Positions 52,143-59,067 of a stretch of 64,000 nt of DNA are shown in pieces. The stretch spans positions 123,044 to 187,043 of the forward strand of contig UQUO01000002.1 of assembly GCA_900544295.1 (NCBI GenBank), read 5' to 3'. The notes below the pieces were generated by a model that did not search any database, had not been told where the DNA came from, and saw only the letters and a list, made by a program, of their open reading frames with translations. Position 1 is the first letter of the stretch. Each line of letters opens with the position of its first letter. The position numbers and the translations under genes were made by a program. This stretch comes from an uncultured Eubacteriales bacterium. Its GTDB lineage: Bacteria > Bacillota > Clostridia > Oscillospirales > Oscillospiraceae.

Positions 52143-52184
52143 GAGAAGCCCACAGTTCCGGATACAAAACTGTGGGCTTCTTTC
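52143..52184. terminator. Bidirectional terminator at the end of ABC pair 3
   Basis: AGAAGCCCACAGTT / AACTGTGGGCTTCT stem with a 10-base loop, followed by TTCT; it also faces the convergent relaxase-AraC gene. Confidence 0.85.
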
Positions 52185-52212
52185 TGAATCAAAAAGACAA
52201 AATGCATTTGAT

Positions 52213-53529
52213 TTAATCGTCATCAGCAATCGAAAGCCGTGCCCTGCGCCGATACTCCAGCGGAGGGTAGCCGAAGCGCCGGACAAAAACTGCGGCAAAT
52301 TTGCTCTGATTTTCGTAGCCTACCTGTGCTGCGATCTCCGCCACTCGTAATTCACTGCTCTGCAGCAATTCTGCGGCCCGGCGCATCCTCGCCTCCCGCA
52401 AAAATGTGGAGAGGTTTTCTCCAAACACACCGCGGAAGTAATTCTTGAGGCTGGTTTCGGCAATCTGGAACCGCTCTGCCAGCTCCCGCGCTGTGTGGTT
52501 CTGGCTCAGGTCTGCGCACAGGATGTTCTGTATCTCTCTGGCGATGGCCACCTGAGAGCTGGTAAAATAGCGGACTGCGGGACTGGTTTCAAGAGACTGG
52601 CGTTCTACCTTCCAAAGCAGCTGGGCGGAGAGAAGTTTCAACAGTCCCACTTCCTCCGAATCTCGAAACTGCCACAGGTTATCCAGCAATGTCTGCACAC
52701 AGGCAGGCGTGGGTCCCAAATACAGTCGGCGGGAGGTATGCAGGTGCTCCATCTTCTGAATCAGCTCCCGCATGGTATCCTGCGCCGCTTCGATCAGTTC
52801 TTTATAGGCAACATCCTTCCGCTCGTAGATCTGGATCATCTCATCCCGGAAGATGGTGTTGGTCAGCTTGGAGCGCATGGCCGCAATGCCTTCCCTGGTC
52901 AGGAAGCCCTCCTTCGGATCGTCTGACCAGACCATCATGTGGATGTGGGGGTGATGCCCCTCATTGTGGAAGGCCGCATACCAGCGGAAGTGATCAGCCG
53001 GTATCTTCATGGCCTTGGCCAGATCCTGTGCGTGCATCATGAGCAGGCCGCGCCATGCGTCCGCATTGTCGTACCCCAGCCGGGCAGCATCCTCACGGCG
53101 CAGGGAGTAGATGATGGTCCACACATTTCCGTCATGGGCTTCCAGCTCGGACATGGCTGCGTCGAGGTCTACTGCGGCGGCGGAGTTGAACAGGCCATGG
53201 GCCCCGCGGCGCTCCACACGGGGGCGGGTGGCAATGTAGGACAGGTATCCGCTCTCAGAATTTATTTCGTGGAGGTTTGCATCCAGCGCCATGGTGATGA
53301 AGGCTGATGCGGTACCAAGGGTAGGCGTCTTACGGTAATCCTCATACTCGAACAGCTCCACGGCATCAGGGAAATCATGCAGGAGCTTTTGGATCAGTTC
53401 CCGCTGTCCTTTGGTGACGGGACCGTTGCCGGTCAGCTTCTCCACACCTTCGCGGGTGGAAATGTATTTCATGTACCCGCCGGCCTTTTCGGATTTGATG
53501 TAGCCGCTTTTCTGTACGAGCTTTGCCAT
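52213..53529 (-). CDS. Chimera: MobL/MobP3-type relaxase N-half fused to AraC-family C-half
   Basis: 438 residues in one open frame. Residues 1 to about 260 are a relaxase of the MobL/MobP3 group: GYMKYISTREGVEKL at the head, YIATRPRVERRGAHGLF and the metal-binding histidines in NEGHHPHIHMMVWSDD (about 190-204). The usual C-terminal part of such relaxases is absent. From about 261 the chain is AraC-like, ending in two helix-turn-helix motifs (ARELAERFQIAETSLKNYFR; VAEIAAQVGYENQSKFAAVF, about 345-425). The joint lies near base 52750. The protein may nick poorly or not at all. Start follows the ribbon-helix-helix gene by three bases. Confidence 0.82.
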   Translation of the reverse strand: MAKLVQKSGYIKSEKAGGYMKYISTREGVEKLTGNGPVTKGQRELIQKLLHDFPDAVELFEYEDYRKTPTLGTASAFITMALDANLHEINSESGYLSYIATRPRVERRGAHGLFNSAAAVDLDAAMSELEAHDGNVWTIIYSLRREDAARLGYDNADAWRGLLMMHAQDLAKAMKIPADHFRWYAAFHNEGHHPHIHMMVWSDDPKEGFLTREGIAAMRSKLTNTIFRDEMIQIYERKDVAYKELIEAAQDTMRELIQKMEHLHTSRRLYLGPTPACVQTLLDNLWQFRDSEEVGLLKLLSAQLLWKVERQSLETSPAVRYFTSSQVAIAREIQNILCADLSQNHTARELAERFQIAETSLKNYFRGVFGENLSTFLREARMRRAAELLQSSELRVAEIAAQVGYENQSKFAAVFVRRFGYPPLEYRRRARLSIADDD

Positions 53530-53532
53530 GGG

Positions 53533-53952
53533 TTACACCGACTTCTGGAAGTCCAGGGCGTCCTTGAACGAGATGCGTCCGTTGGTGCGCTTCATATCCC
53601 GAATGGCGCGTCCCCGCAGACGCTGGTACTCGCCTTCGTCGATATCGGTGTCGTAGGCGATGATCTGCCCCAGCACATTGAGATCCACACCCTGCTTGAA
53701 CAGGAGCGAGCCCATGCGTCCGGCAAAACTGTCCAGGGTGCCGGTGAGCATGGCGGAGAGTGCTTCGGGCAGGAAGCCGCCGGCGTTCTTCGTGTTCAGA
53801 TAGCCGATGTAAAACCGGAGCGCATTCTCCACGAATTCGCTCCGGCTGGCGCAGTTGTCGAGGCGCAGGTAGATGTCTACCTTCTCGTCCAGATCCTCAG
53901 AGATCCAGAACCCCTTCTTCGTTTTTCTGCTTTCGGACTTCAGTAAAACCAC
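53533..53952 (-). CDS. Ribbon-helix-helix mobilization accessory protein
   Basis: About 139 residues. KKGFWISEDLDEKVDIYLRL and NCASRSEFVENALRFYIGYL (10-50) form the ribbon-helix-helix fold, and the C-terminal part (VLGQIIAYDTDIDEGEYQRL) is shared by accessory proteins encoded just before relaxases. It probably binds the transfer origin with the relaxase. The start is uncertain: GTG 53952 overlaps the AAGGAG site, and CTG 53943 has better spacing. Overlaps the end of the ArdA-like gene and runs directly into the relaxase gene. Confidence 0.78.
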   Translation of the reverse strand: MVLLKSESRKTKKGFWISEDLDEKVDIYLRLDNCASRSEFVENALRFYIGYLNTKNAGGFLPEALSAMLTGTLDSFAGRMGSLLFKQGVDLNVLGQIIAYDTDIDEGEYQRLRGRAIRDMKRTNGRISFKDALDFQKSV

Positions 53953-55120
53953 TCCTTTTTTCGTCAAGTCCCCGCTGAGAACCCTTGCCACAGCGGAGCT
54001 TTTCCGCATCATAGGCGATGTAGCCTCGGTCGGTAAACACGCCCGACTGATAGTCCATGTGCTGCAGGCCATACCGCTCGTAGTCATAAAACTCGTCCAG
54101 ATTGGGGTCATACTCAAAATGGCCGGATCTCTGAATCATGTATTTCCCATATTCCTCGGGGGTATGAGCGCCGGGGGCGAATTCAAACAGATCCATGTTT
54201 TCCGCCAGACGGCGGATCTGGCTGGCGTTTTCCGGCTTGGCCATGCTTACTGCTGCCCCCAGCTTCTTGCGGTCATGAATCGAAAACTTCTCCACAGCCA
54301 GCGCCAGCTCATTGAGTTCGTGGATGTTATCGCACTGGAAGTCCAGTGCTACATCCACTTCCTCCGGGAATGAACTGTCAGCCATAAAGAGGCGCATATC
54401 CTTTGGGTCAGCAATGCCGGAACGCTGCATGGCGCGCTCAATTTGTCCTTTTGATGCAGGGAGATAGATCCAGGTCACATTCCTGCTGTTCTCCGGCTCC
54501 CACCGGGTGGATATCCCGACAGCAGTCATATCGGCCTCATAGTGGTAGCAGGGCAGGTGTTTTCCATCATAGAGCTGTGAAAGCTGCATGCCGTTGTCAT
54601 AGACCACGCCATAGCGGGTGACGGTTCCCTCATTGTCCTCAATCAGCAGAATGGCGGTTTCCTCTCCGTCCAGCTGTTCCAATTCTTCCATGCTTGCGCA
54701 GCCGCCGTGGATGTTCATGTAGTGGTCACGGCCAATCTCCTTTAAATTTGTGAAGTCCGTAATCACTGTTGCCTGCTGACAACAAAAGGTCAGGTTGATG
54801 AGATCCTTCATGCTGGCGAGATTCAGCTTTTCAGCCATTGCCTGAAATTGCGAAAACTCGCCCACAGTAAAGCTGTCCAGCCGCTTTGCCAGATAGTCCA
54901 ACTCATCAAGGTTGACCTTGGTGCATACCAGCCGATTCAGCACAGGCCAGGCACTGTCGAGCGAGTCCAAGCGGCAGTCGGCTTCAGAGGCACCGCCGAT
55001 CTCCAGTGCCTCCAACAGCGAAACGCAGTGGTCGTACTGATTTCTGGGAATGGGAAGAGGGATCGTCGCAACACCGTATTCCGGGTGGTCGGCGTTGCTC
55101 AGAACTGCTTCCATCATCAC
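53897..55120 (-). CDS. ArdA-like antirestriction-domain protein
   Basis: 407 residues. Two regions look like ArdA helices: VNLDELDYLAKRLDSFTVGE (about 72-91) and IHELNELALAVEKFSIHDRK (about 268-287). ArdA proteins are DNA mimics that shield incoming mobile DNA from type I restriction; Tn916 ArdA is shorter (about 166 residues), so this is a longer, duplicated form common in gut elements. Acidic composition overall fits. A YGVVYDNGMQLSQLYDGKHL segment lies between the two. GTG start at 55120 after AAGGTG. Confidence 0.6.
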   Translation of the reverse strand: MMMEAVLSNADHPEYGVATIPLPIPRNQYDHCVSLLEALEIGGASEADCRLDSLDSAWPVLNRLVCTKVNLDELDYLAKRLDSFTVGEFSQFQAMAEKLNLASMKDLINLTFCCQQATVITDFTNLKEIGRDHYMNIHGGCASMEELEQLDGEETAILLIEDNEGTVTRYGVVYDNGMQLSQLYDGKHLPCYHYEADMTAVGISTRWEPENSRNVTWIYLPASKGQIERAMQRSGIADPKDMRLFMADSSFPEEVDVALDFQCDNIHELNELALAVEKFSIHDRKKLGAAVSMAKPENASQIRRLAENMDLFEFAPGAHTPEEYGKYMIQRSGHFEYDPNLDEFYDYERYGLQHMDYQSGVFTDRGYIAYDAEKLRCGKGSQRGLDEKRSGFTEVRKQKNEEGVLDL

Positions 55121-55131
55121 ATTGCATCACC

Positions 55132-55812
55132 TTACTTTCCTTCAAAATTCAAAATCGCATCTCCGTACTTAGCCAGAAGCAGAGCGCAGACAATCAGGTG
55201 GAACGCCTCATCTGTGACCAATTTGGGGGATGCGAGATCGGCAAGAGTGATATTGCGGCTGCCGGTGGAGATGGCTTTGGCCGCCTGATAAACACTGTAC
55301 AGCTCCGGTTGGATGCCAGCGAGCTGGACAGATTTGAAGTCAAACCCACTGGCATCAAACTTCCAGATCATCCTGCGCCAGATGTCCCCATACGCCGTGA
55401 GGAGAAACAGTGCGGCCAGATTACGGTCTGACATTCGATAACAGCGCTTGCGCCAGTACTGCCAGCGCTCACGATGGCTCTCATTCAGAAAAAAGCTGAT
55501 GGAGCAGCAAGTGAAATTCCTCTCTAAGCGGGCCTGAAGCTGCACTCCCGCTTCAGGGAAGAAGCAATCCCTGACAAACTCGTTGAGGTCAATCGCACCG
55601 GCCACGATCCGTTCATCCAGACAGATGCACTGCTCCAAAGGGCAGGGATGCTTTCGTCTGAAGTTCATGCAGTATGGGCACTCCATGTCATCTCTGCTAT
55701 ATTTGAAACTGGGATAGTATCGGCCATGGCCCCTGGGCTTGAAATAGGGCGGGGTCATCATCTGCTGTTCCATCTGGCACAGCGGTGTATCCCGCATGAA
55801 GTAGCGTGTCAT
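55132..55812 (-). CDS. Mobile-element protein of unknown function, Cys-rich head
   Basis: 226 residues from the ATG at 55812 (GAAAGGAG 10 bases upstream). A cysteine cluster CPYCMNFRRKHPCPLEQCIC (near 45-64) may bind zinc or an iron-sulfur cluster; the rest is helical (ERWQYWRKRCYRMSDRNLAAL). No family name can be given. It lies between two other element genes in the same direction, 11 bases from the ArdA-like gene. Confidence 0.65.
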   Translation of the reverse strand: MTRYFMRDTPLCQMEQQMMTPPYFKPRGHGRYYPSFKYSRDDMECPYCMNFRRKHPCPLEQCICLDERIVAGAIDLNEFVRDCFFPEAGVQLQARLERNFTCCSISFFLNESHRERWQYWRKRCYRMSDRNLAALFLLTAYGDIWRRMIWKFDASGFDFKSVQLAGIQPELYSVYQAAKAISTGSRNITLADLASPKLVTDEAFHLIVCALLLAKYGDAILNFEGK

Positions 55813-55883
55813 TGGTGGTGTGCTCCTTTCAGTAAAGCAAAAAAGCGCCGGAGTCTTATTTCTAAAACTCCGGCGCCTGAATA

Positions 55884-56558
55884 TTACATGATCGGTTCCT
55901 GACTGTAGGGTTCCATGGGGTGCTGCTCCTGCTCCCTTATGCGATTCAGAGCATCGGGAGCTGCAATGGCAATCTGCTCCTGAACGCCCCGGATGCACTT
56001 TTCCTGCTCAGCAGTCAAGTCAAAACCAGCGTCCAAGGTGTAGGAGCAGCATCGGTAGATCTCAACAAGCTGCTCCTGATTGAAGATTTGCTGTTTGGAA
56101 ATGAGGCCGGCGCGGATGGCGAAGTCCTGCTTGGCACCTGCATAGTTTTCCTGAAAGTAATTGCCCTGGTTGAGACCTGTGCGGTCGAAGCTCCAGTCCC
56201 ATGTGACGAATTGGACGCCAAGCCGGGTGGGATGGGCAGCCAGCACGGCTCCCTTGAAGTCAGCCAGCAGGCGGTAGTCACCGGTCAGGCTCTGGGCTTG
56301 CAGGGGCGGAGCCTGTTCCAGAAGCGTCATGTACTCCCGCACGGTGCAGGCCAGATCGGTGGCTCGCTCACAGGCTCGTTCCCGTTCCGGCGTCGCTACA
56401 TCCTCCTGCCAGTAGCGAACGCCTCCGTCCGCTGTGATCCGGCAGAGGGGGAGACCATCCCACTCCACAGGAAGCAATTCATCCTGTTCCGGCTGCGGAG
56501 TGAATCCCTCACGGTGGAGAGCGGTGCGAAGCTCCTGAAAAAACTGTTCTCGGTTCAT
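55884..56558 (-). CDS. Mobile-element protein of unknown function
   Basis: 224 residues, acidic, no membrane span. Head NREQFFQELRTALHREGF, middle LLADFKGAVLAAHPTRLGVQ and FVTWDWSFDRTGLNQGNYF; the tail is Glu/Gln/Pro-rich. I recognise it only as a type often seen at the start of gut mobilization regions. First gene of the minus-strand unit leading to the relaxase; TAGGAGGTAG precedes the start. Confidence 0.65.
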   Translation of the reverse strand: MNREQFFQELRTALHREGFTPQPEQDELLPVEWDGLPLCRITADGGVRYWQEDVATPERERACERATDLACTVREYMTLLEQAPPLQAQSLTGDYRLLADFKGAVLAAHPTRLGVQFVTWDWSFDRTGLNQGNYFQENYAGAKQDFAIRAGLISKQQIFNQEQLVEIYRCCSYTLDAGFDLTAEQEKCIRGVQEQIAIAAPDALNRIREQEQHPMEPYSQEPIM

Positions 56559-56578
56559 TTACTACCTCCTGATATTTA

Positions 56579-56615
56579 GTGCCCTTTTTGAATTTGTCTG
56601 AAAGCAAAAAGGGCG
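56579..56615. repeat. Inverted repeat copy 1 (GCCCTTTTTG arms)
   Basis: GTGCCCTTTTTG and CAAAAAGGGCGC pair around a 14-base loop, directly before the first element gene. The same arms occur again at 56685-56725. The 56559-56898 gap holds these repeats, the tRNA-like tail and a tRNA terminator, but no gene. Confidence 0.7.
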
Positions 56616-56684
56616 CCAATCTGATGGCCCGTCGTGACCAACAAATTGACGCCTCAAATTTTGTGTATTCTATTGATAGAAAAA

Positions 56685-56725
56685 TAGCGCCCTTTTTGAA
56701 AATTGATGCTTCAAAAAGGGCGCTA
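56685..56725. repeat. Inverted repeat copy 2, perfect 16-bp stem
   Basis: TAGCGCCCTTTTTGAA (56685-56700) and its exact complement (56710-56725) around a 9-base loop. Candidate transfer-origin, replication or end structure of the element. Confidence 0.75.
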
Positions 56726-56740
56726 CATGGTTTCTGGTTT

Positions 56741-56785
56741 TGCCAACCTCCGAGAAGAGGGGGTTCGAATCCCACCAGTTAGGGG
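56741..56785 (+). other. 3' part of a class II tRNA-like sequence
   Basis: CCTC-CGAGAA-GAGG looks like a long variable arm, followed by GGGTTCGAATCCC, a standard T-arm, but no complete tRNA or CCA end is present. Could be an attachment-site remnant from a Leu/Ser-type tRNA. Confidence 0.4.
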
Positions 56786-56843
56786 AAAACAGCGGTTGGC
56801 ATCTATGGAATCATCCGTGAATTTTTGAGCTGAAAAAGCCCGG

Positions 56844-56890
56844 AAACGGTTGATGCCACTGGCTTTTCGCCAGTGGCATCTACACCGTTT
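56844..56890 (-). terminator. Hairpin after tRNA-Lys
   Basis: GATGCCACTGGC-TTTTC-GCCAGTGGCATC, extended by AAACGGT / ACCGTTT, nine bases from the tRNA-Lys 3' end. Likely end of the tRNA operon, though without a T-run on the minus strand. Confidence 0.55.
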
Positions 56891-56898
56891 TGATTTTA

Positions 56899-56974
56899 TG
56901 GTGACCCAGCGGGGATTCGAACCCCGGACACCCTGCTTAAAAGGCAGGTGCTCTGCCTGCTGAGCTACTGGGTC
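56899..56974 (-). tRNA. tRNA-Lys (TTT)
   Basis: Acceptor GACCCAG / CTGGGTC, anticodon loop CTTTTAA, T-arm GGTTCGAATCC, CCA encoded. Last tRNA of the operon and nearest to the element. Confidence 0.95.
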
Positions 56975-57011
56975 ATATTAAACTGGAGTGCCGACTGCGG
57001 CGAAGCGGCGC

Positions 57012-57085
57012 TGGCTGGGATGGCAGGACTCGAACCTACAATATCAGAGTCAAAGTCTGGTGTGTTACCGTTACACTACATCCCA
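57012..57085 (-). tRNA. tRNA-Gln (TTG)
   Basis: Begins TGGGATGTAGTGTAACGG, anticodon loop CTTTGAC, T-arm GGTTCGAGTCC, CCA encoded. One mismatch at the top of the anticodon stem. Confidence 0.92.
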
Positions 57086-57132
57086 CCATCGACTTGTGCA
57101 GAGAGGCCGGCATTGCCGGCCTCCCGCATTTC

Positions 57133-57210
57133 TGGGGTGGGAGATGGGGCTCGAACCCACGACACCCGGAACCACAATCCGGTGCTCATACCAACTGAGC
57201 TACACCCACC
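57133..57210 (-). tRNA. tRNA-His (GTG)
   Basis: Begins GTGGGTGTAGCTCAG with an extra G before it (57210), anticodon loop TTGTGGT, CCA encoded; the extra G opposite discriminator C is typical of tRNA-His. Confidence 0.95.
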
Positions 57211-57228
57211 ATTCATGGAGCCTTGCCC

Positions 57229-57305
57229 TGGCACGCCAGGAGGGACTCGAACCCCCGGCCTACTGCTTAGAAGGCAGTTGCTCTATCCTGCTGAGCTACT
57301 GGCGC
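57229..57305 (-). tRNA. tRNA-Arg (TCT)
   Basis: Begins GCGCCAGTAGCTCAG, anticodon loop CTTCTAA, T-arm GGTTCGAGTCC, CCA encoded. First gene of the operon. Confidence 0.95.
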
Positions 57306-57367
57306 TTATTTAGCAGGCAACTGGCTCCCGCACCCGGTTTCCCCCGGACGCGCCCGCAAGCTCAGTT

Positions 57368-57396
57368 ATATTACCATCCCCGCTCACATTTGTCAA
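57368..57396 (-). promoter_or_regulatory. Promoter of the Arg-His-Gln-Lys tRNA operon
   Basis: Minus strand TTGACA (57396-57391), 17 bases, TAATAT (57373-57368). Confidence 0.82.
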
Positions 57397-57451
57397 GCGT
57401 CCCGCGCGCTTTTCCGCACGTAATCTCAATTTTTTATCTGACGCGCAGTTC

Positions 57452-57480
57452 TTGACATATGCCGTAAACAGTGCTAAACT
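57452..57480 (+). promoter_or_regulatory. Promoter of the DUF134/ORP-like operon
   Basis: TTGACA (57452-57457), 17 bases, TAAACT (57475-57480). An inverted repeat overlaps the -35 and lies again downstream. Confidence 0.8.
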
Positions 57481-57504
57481 CAAAAATGAAATTGGCATAT
57501 GTCA
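57453..57504 (+). promoter_or_regulatory. 11-bp inverted repeat around the DUF134 promoter
   Basis: TGACATATGCC (57453-57463) and GGCATATGTCA (57494-57504), exact complements, 30 bases apart; each half is itself nearly palindromic around CATATG. Likely operator for the DUF134 protein or another regulator, with two half-boxes that can hold a loop or two dimers. Confidence 0.65.
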
Positions 57505-57520
57505 GAAATGAGGTGACGCG

Positions 57521-57874
57521 ATGCCGCGTCCGAAGAAGTGCCGCCGCGTCTGCGGCTTGCCGAGCTGCAGCGAGTTCGGCCCTGCCGTCTGCGAGCGCTC
57601 CGAGGCCCTGCCCGTCCTGATGTCGGTGGAGGAATACGAGGCCATCAGGCTCATAGACTACCAGGGCTGCACCCAGGAAGAATGCAGCGTGTATATGTGC
57701 GTCGCCCGCACGACGGCGCAGCAGATCTACAACAGCGCGCGCGCCAAGCTTGCCGCCGCGCTGGTCGAGAGCCGGCCGCTGCGCATAGAGGGCGGCTCCT
57801 ACCGCCTCTGCGAGGGCGGGAGCGAGCACTGCGGGCGTCCCGGCTGCCGCCGTCGCTGCTTGAAAGGAGAATGA
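57521..57874 (+). CDS. DUF134-family DNA-binding protein
   Basis: 117 residues. Head PRPKKCRRVCGLPSC, sigma-4-like helix-turn-helix (VEEYEAIRLIDYQGCTQEEC to VARTTAQQIYNSAR, about 36-75) and a Cys-rich tail (CGRPGCRRRCLKG). The family is nearly always found beside NifX-type and MinD-like ferredoxin ATPase genes and is thought to regulate them. Cysteine-rich ends suggest a metal or redox signal. Confidence 0.9.
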   Translation: MPRPKKCRRVCGLPSCSEFGPAVCERSEALPVLMSVEEYEAIRLIDYQGCTQEECSVYMCVARTTAQQIYNSARAKLAAALVESRPLRIEGGSYRLCEGGSEHCGRPGCRRRCLKGE

Positions 57875-57877
57875 GAC

Positions 57878-58234
57878 ATGAAGGTAATCATCCCCGTCGA
57901 TGAGGCGAGGCCGGACAGCCCCGTATGCGTGTCCTTCGGCCGCGCGCCGTACTTCCTGCTCTGCGAGGGCGGGAAGACCGAATTTGTCGATAACCCCGGC
58001 GCCCAGGCCGAGGGAGGCGCAGGCCTGAAGGCCGCCCAGGCCGCCGCGGACAGCGGGGCAGACGCGCTCGTCACCGTCCGCTGCGGTGAAAACGCCGCCG
58101 AAGTGCTCAAGGCCGTCGGTATAAAGATCTACAAGTCCAACGAGGGCTCGGCCATCGAAAACGCCGCCGCCCTGGAGCGTGGCGAGCTCGCGGAGCTGAC
58201 GCATTTCCACGCGGGCTTCCACGGCATCGCATGA
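57878..58234 (+). CDS. NifX/NifB-type dinitrogenase iron-molybdenum cofactor-like protein
   Basis: 118 residues with the family fold: KVIIPVDEARPDSPVCVSFG at the head and GADALVTVRCGENAAEVLKA in the middle. Such small proteins (as ORP of Desulfovibrio) can hold a metal-sulfur cluster; here no nitrogenase genes are visible. Stop overlaps the next start (ATGA-type, 58231-58234). Confidence 0.9.
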   Translation: MKVIIPVDEARPDSPVCVSFGRAPYFLLCEGGKTEFVDNPGAQAEGGAGLKAAQAAADSGADALVTVRCGENAAEVLKAVGIKIYKSNEGSAIENAAALERGELAELTHFHAGFHGIA

Positions 58235-59067
58235 AGATAGCCGTACTGAGCGGCAAGGGCGGCGCGGGCAAGACCTTCGTCGCCGCCGGACTAGCCTGCG
58301 CTGCGGGGCGCGCCGCCTATGTTGACTGCGACGTCGAGGAGCCGAACGGCCGCCTGTTTTTCCGCCCGGAAAATGTCGCGCGCCGCGTGGTAGAGCGGAA
58401 AATGCCGGAATTCGACCGTGAAAAGTGCAGCGGCTGCCGCAAATGCGTCGAGAGCTGCCGCTTTAACGCCCTGGTGCTCGTGAAGGGCGCGCCGATGCTT
58501 TTTCCCGAGGTCTGCCACTCCTGCGGCGTCTGCGCCTACGTCTGCCCCGATGGGGCGGTGAGTGAGGCCGGGCGAGAGGCGGGCGCGGTCGAGAGCGGCG
58601 AGAGCGACGGCGTCCGCGTCGTGACTGGCGAGCTTAAGCTGGGCGAGGCCACGGGCGTGCCCGTCATCTCCGCCGCGCTTGAGGCCGCGGGCGACGATGG
58701 GCTGACGGTGATAGACTGCCCGCCGGGCAGCTCCTGCGCCGTTATGGAAAGCGCGCGGGGCGCGGACTACTGCGTCCTGGTCACGGAGCCGACGGCCTTC
58801 GGCCTGCACGACCTGCGCCTTGTCGCGGAACTCATGCGCGTTCTGAAAAAGCCCTGCGGCGTGGTCGTGAACAAGGCCGGCGCGGACTATCCCGAGCTTG
58901 AGCGCTGGCTGGAAGCTGAGGGCCTGCCCGTCCTTGCGCGCATACCATACAGCGAGCGGCTGGCGGAGCTTGGCGCGCGCGGCGCGCTTGCCTGCCGCGA
59001 GGACGAGGGCGCGCGGAGTCTCTTTTCCGGCCTGCTGACGCGCATAAGAGGGGAGGCCGCGGAGTGA
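58231..59067 (+). CDS. MinD-like P-loop ATPase with inserted ferredoxin domain (1)
   Basis: 278 residues. Deviant Walker A LSGKGGAGKTFVAAG (6-20), then an inserted 2[4Fe-4S] domain (about 65-110; CSGCRKCVESCRFNALV, CHSCGVCAYVCPDGAV) and Walker B-type VIDCPPGSSCAV. Cytosolic ATPase of the ORP/Mrp-related group; in Desulfovibrio homologues work in cell-division site positioning. Paralogue of the next gene, with which it overlaps by four bases. Confidence 0.93.
   Translation: MKIAVLSGKGGAGKTFVAAGLACAAGRAAYVDCDVEEPNGRLFFRPENVARRVVERKMPEFDREKCSGCRKCVESCRFNALVLVKGAPMLFPEVCHSCGVCAYVCPDGAVSEAGREAGAVESGESDGVRVVTGELKLGEATGVPVISAALEAAGDDGLTVIDCPPGSSCAVMESARGADYCVLVTEPTAFGLHDLRLVAELMRVLKKPCGVVVNKAGADYPELERWLEAEGLPVLARIPYSERLAELGARGALACREDEGARSLFSGLLTRIRGEAAE

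Larger units (their letters stand above)
26805..52750. mobile_element. Cargo island: metal/ABC/methyltransferase genes
   Basis: The stretch between the permease/KilA-N junction (about 26.8 kb) and the relaxase/AraC junction (about 52.75 kb) carries only transport, regulation and methyltransferase genes and shares one 16-bp operator in front of seven transcription units. Both ends cut genes, which suggests the island entered, or was trimmed within, the mobile backbone by recombination. An assembly misjoin is the alternative. Confidence 0.6.
25999..56890. mobile_element. Mobilizable element with metal-acquisition cargo, 3' of tRNA-Lys
   Basis: Between two host blocks with matching style lies a stretch whose outer genes are mobile-element genes: KilA-N on the left; MobL/MobP3-type relaxase, ribbon-helix-helix, ArdA-like and two unknown element genes on the right, then hairpin repeats and a tRNA-like 3' tail. 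No integrase, transposase or type IV secretion gene is in the window, so it is mobilizable at best or a remnant. Borders are approximate: left between 25921 and 25999, right between 56726 and 56898. The region is by eye less GC-rich than the host blocks. Confidence 0.65.

Noticed and set aside
56579..56725. CRISPR-like repeat arrangement of GCGCCCTTTTTG units.
   Set aside because: Only two hairpins in alternating orientation, no regular spacers and no cas genes.
25928..56810. TCTATGGAA occurs near both ends of the element (25928-25936 and 56802-56810) as a possible attachment repeat.
   Set aside because: Only nine bases match and the flanks differ; too short to call a target duplication.
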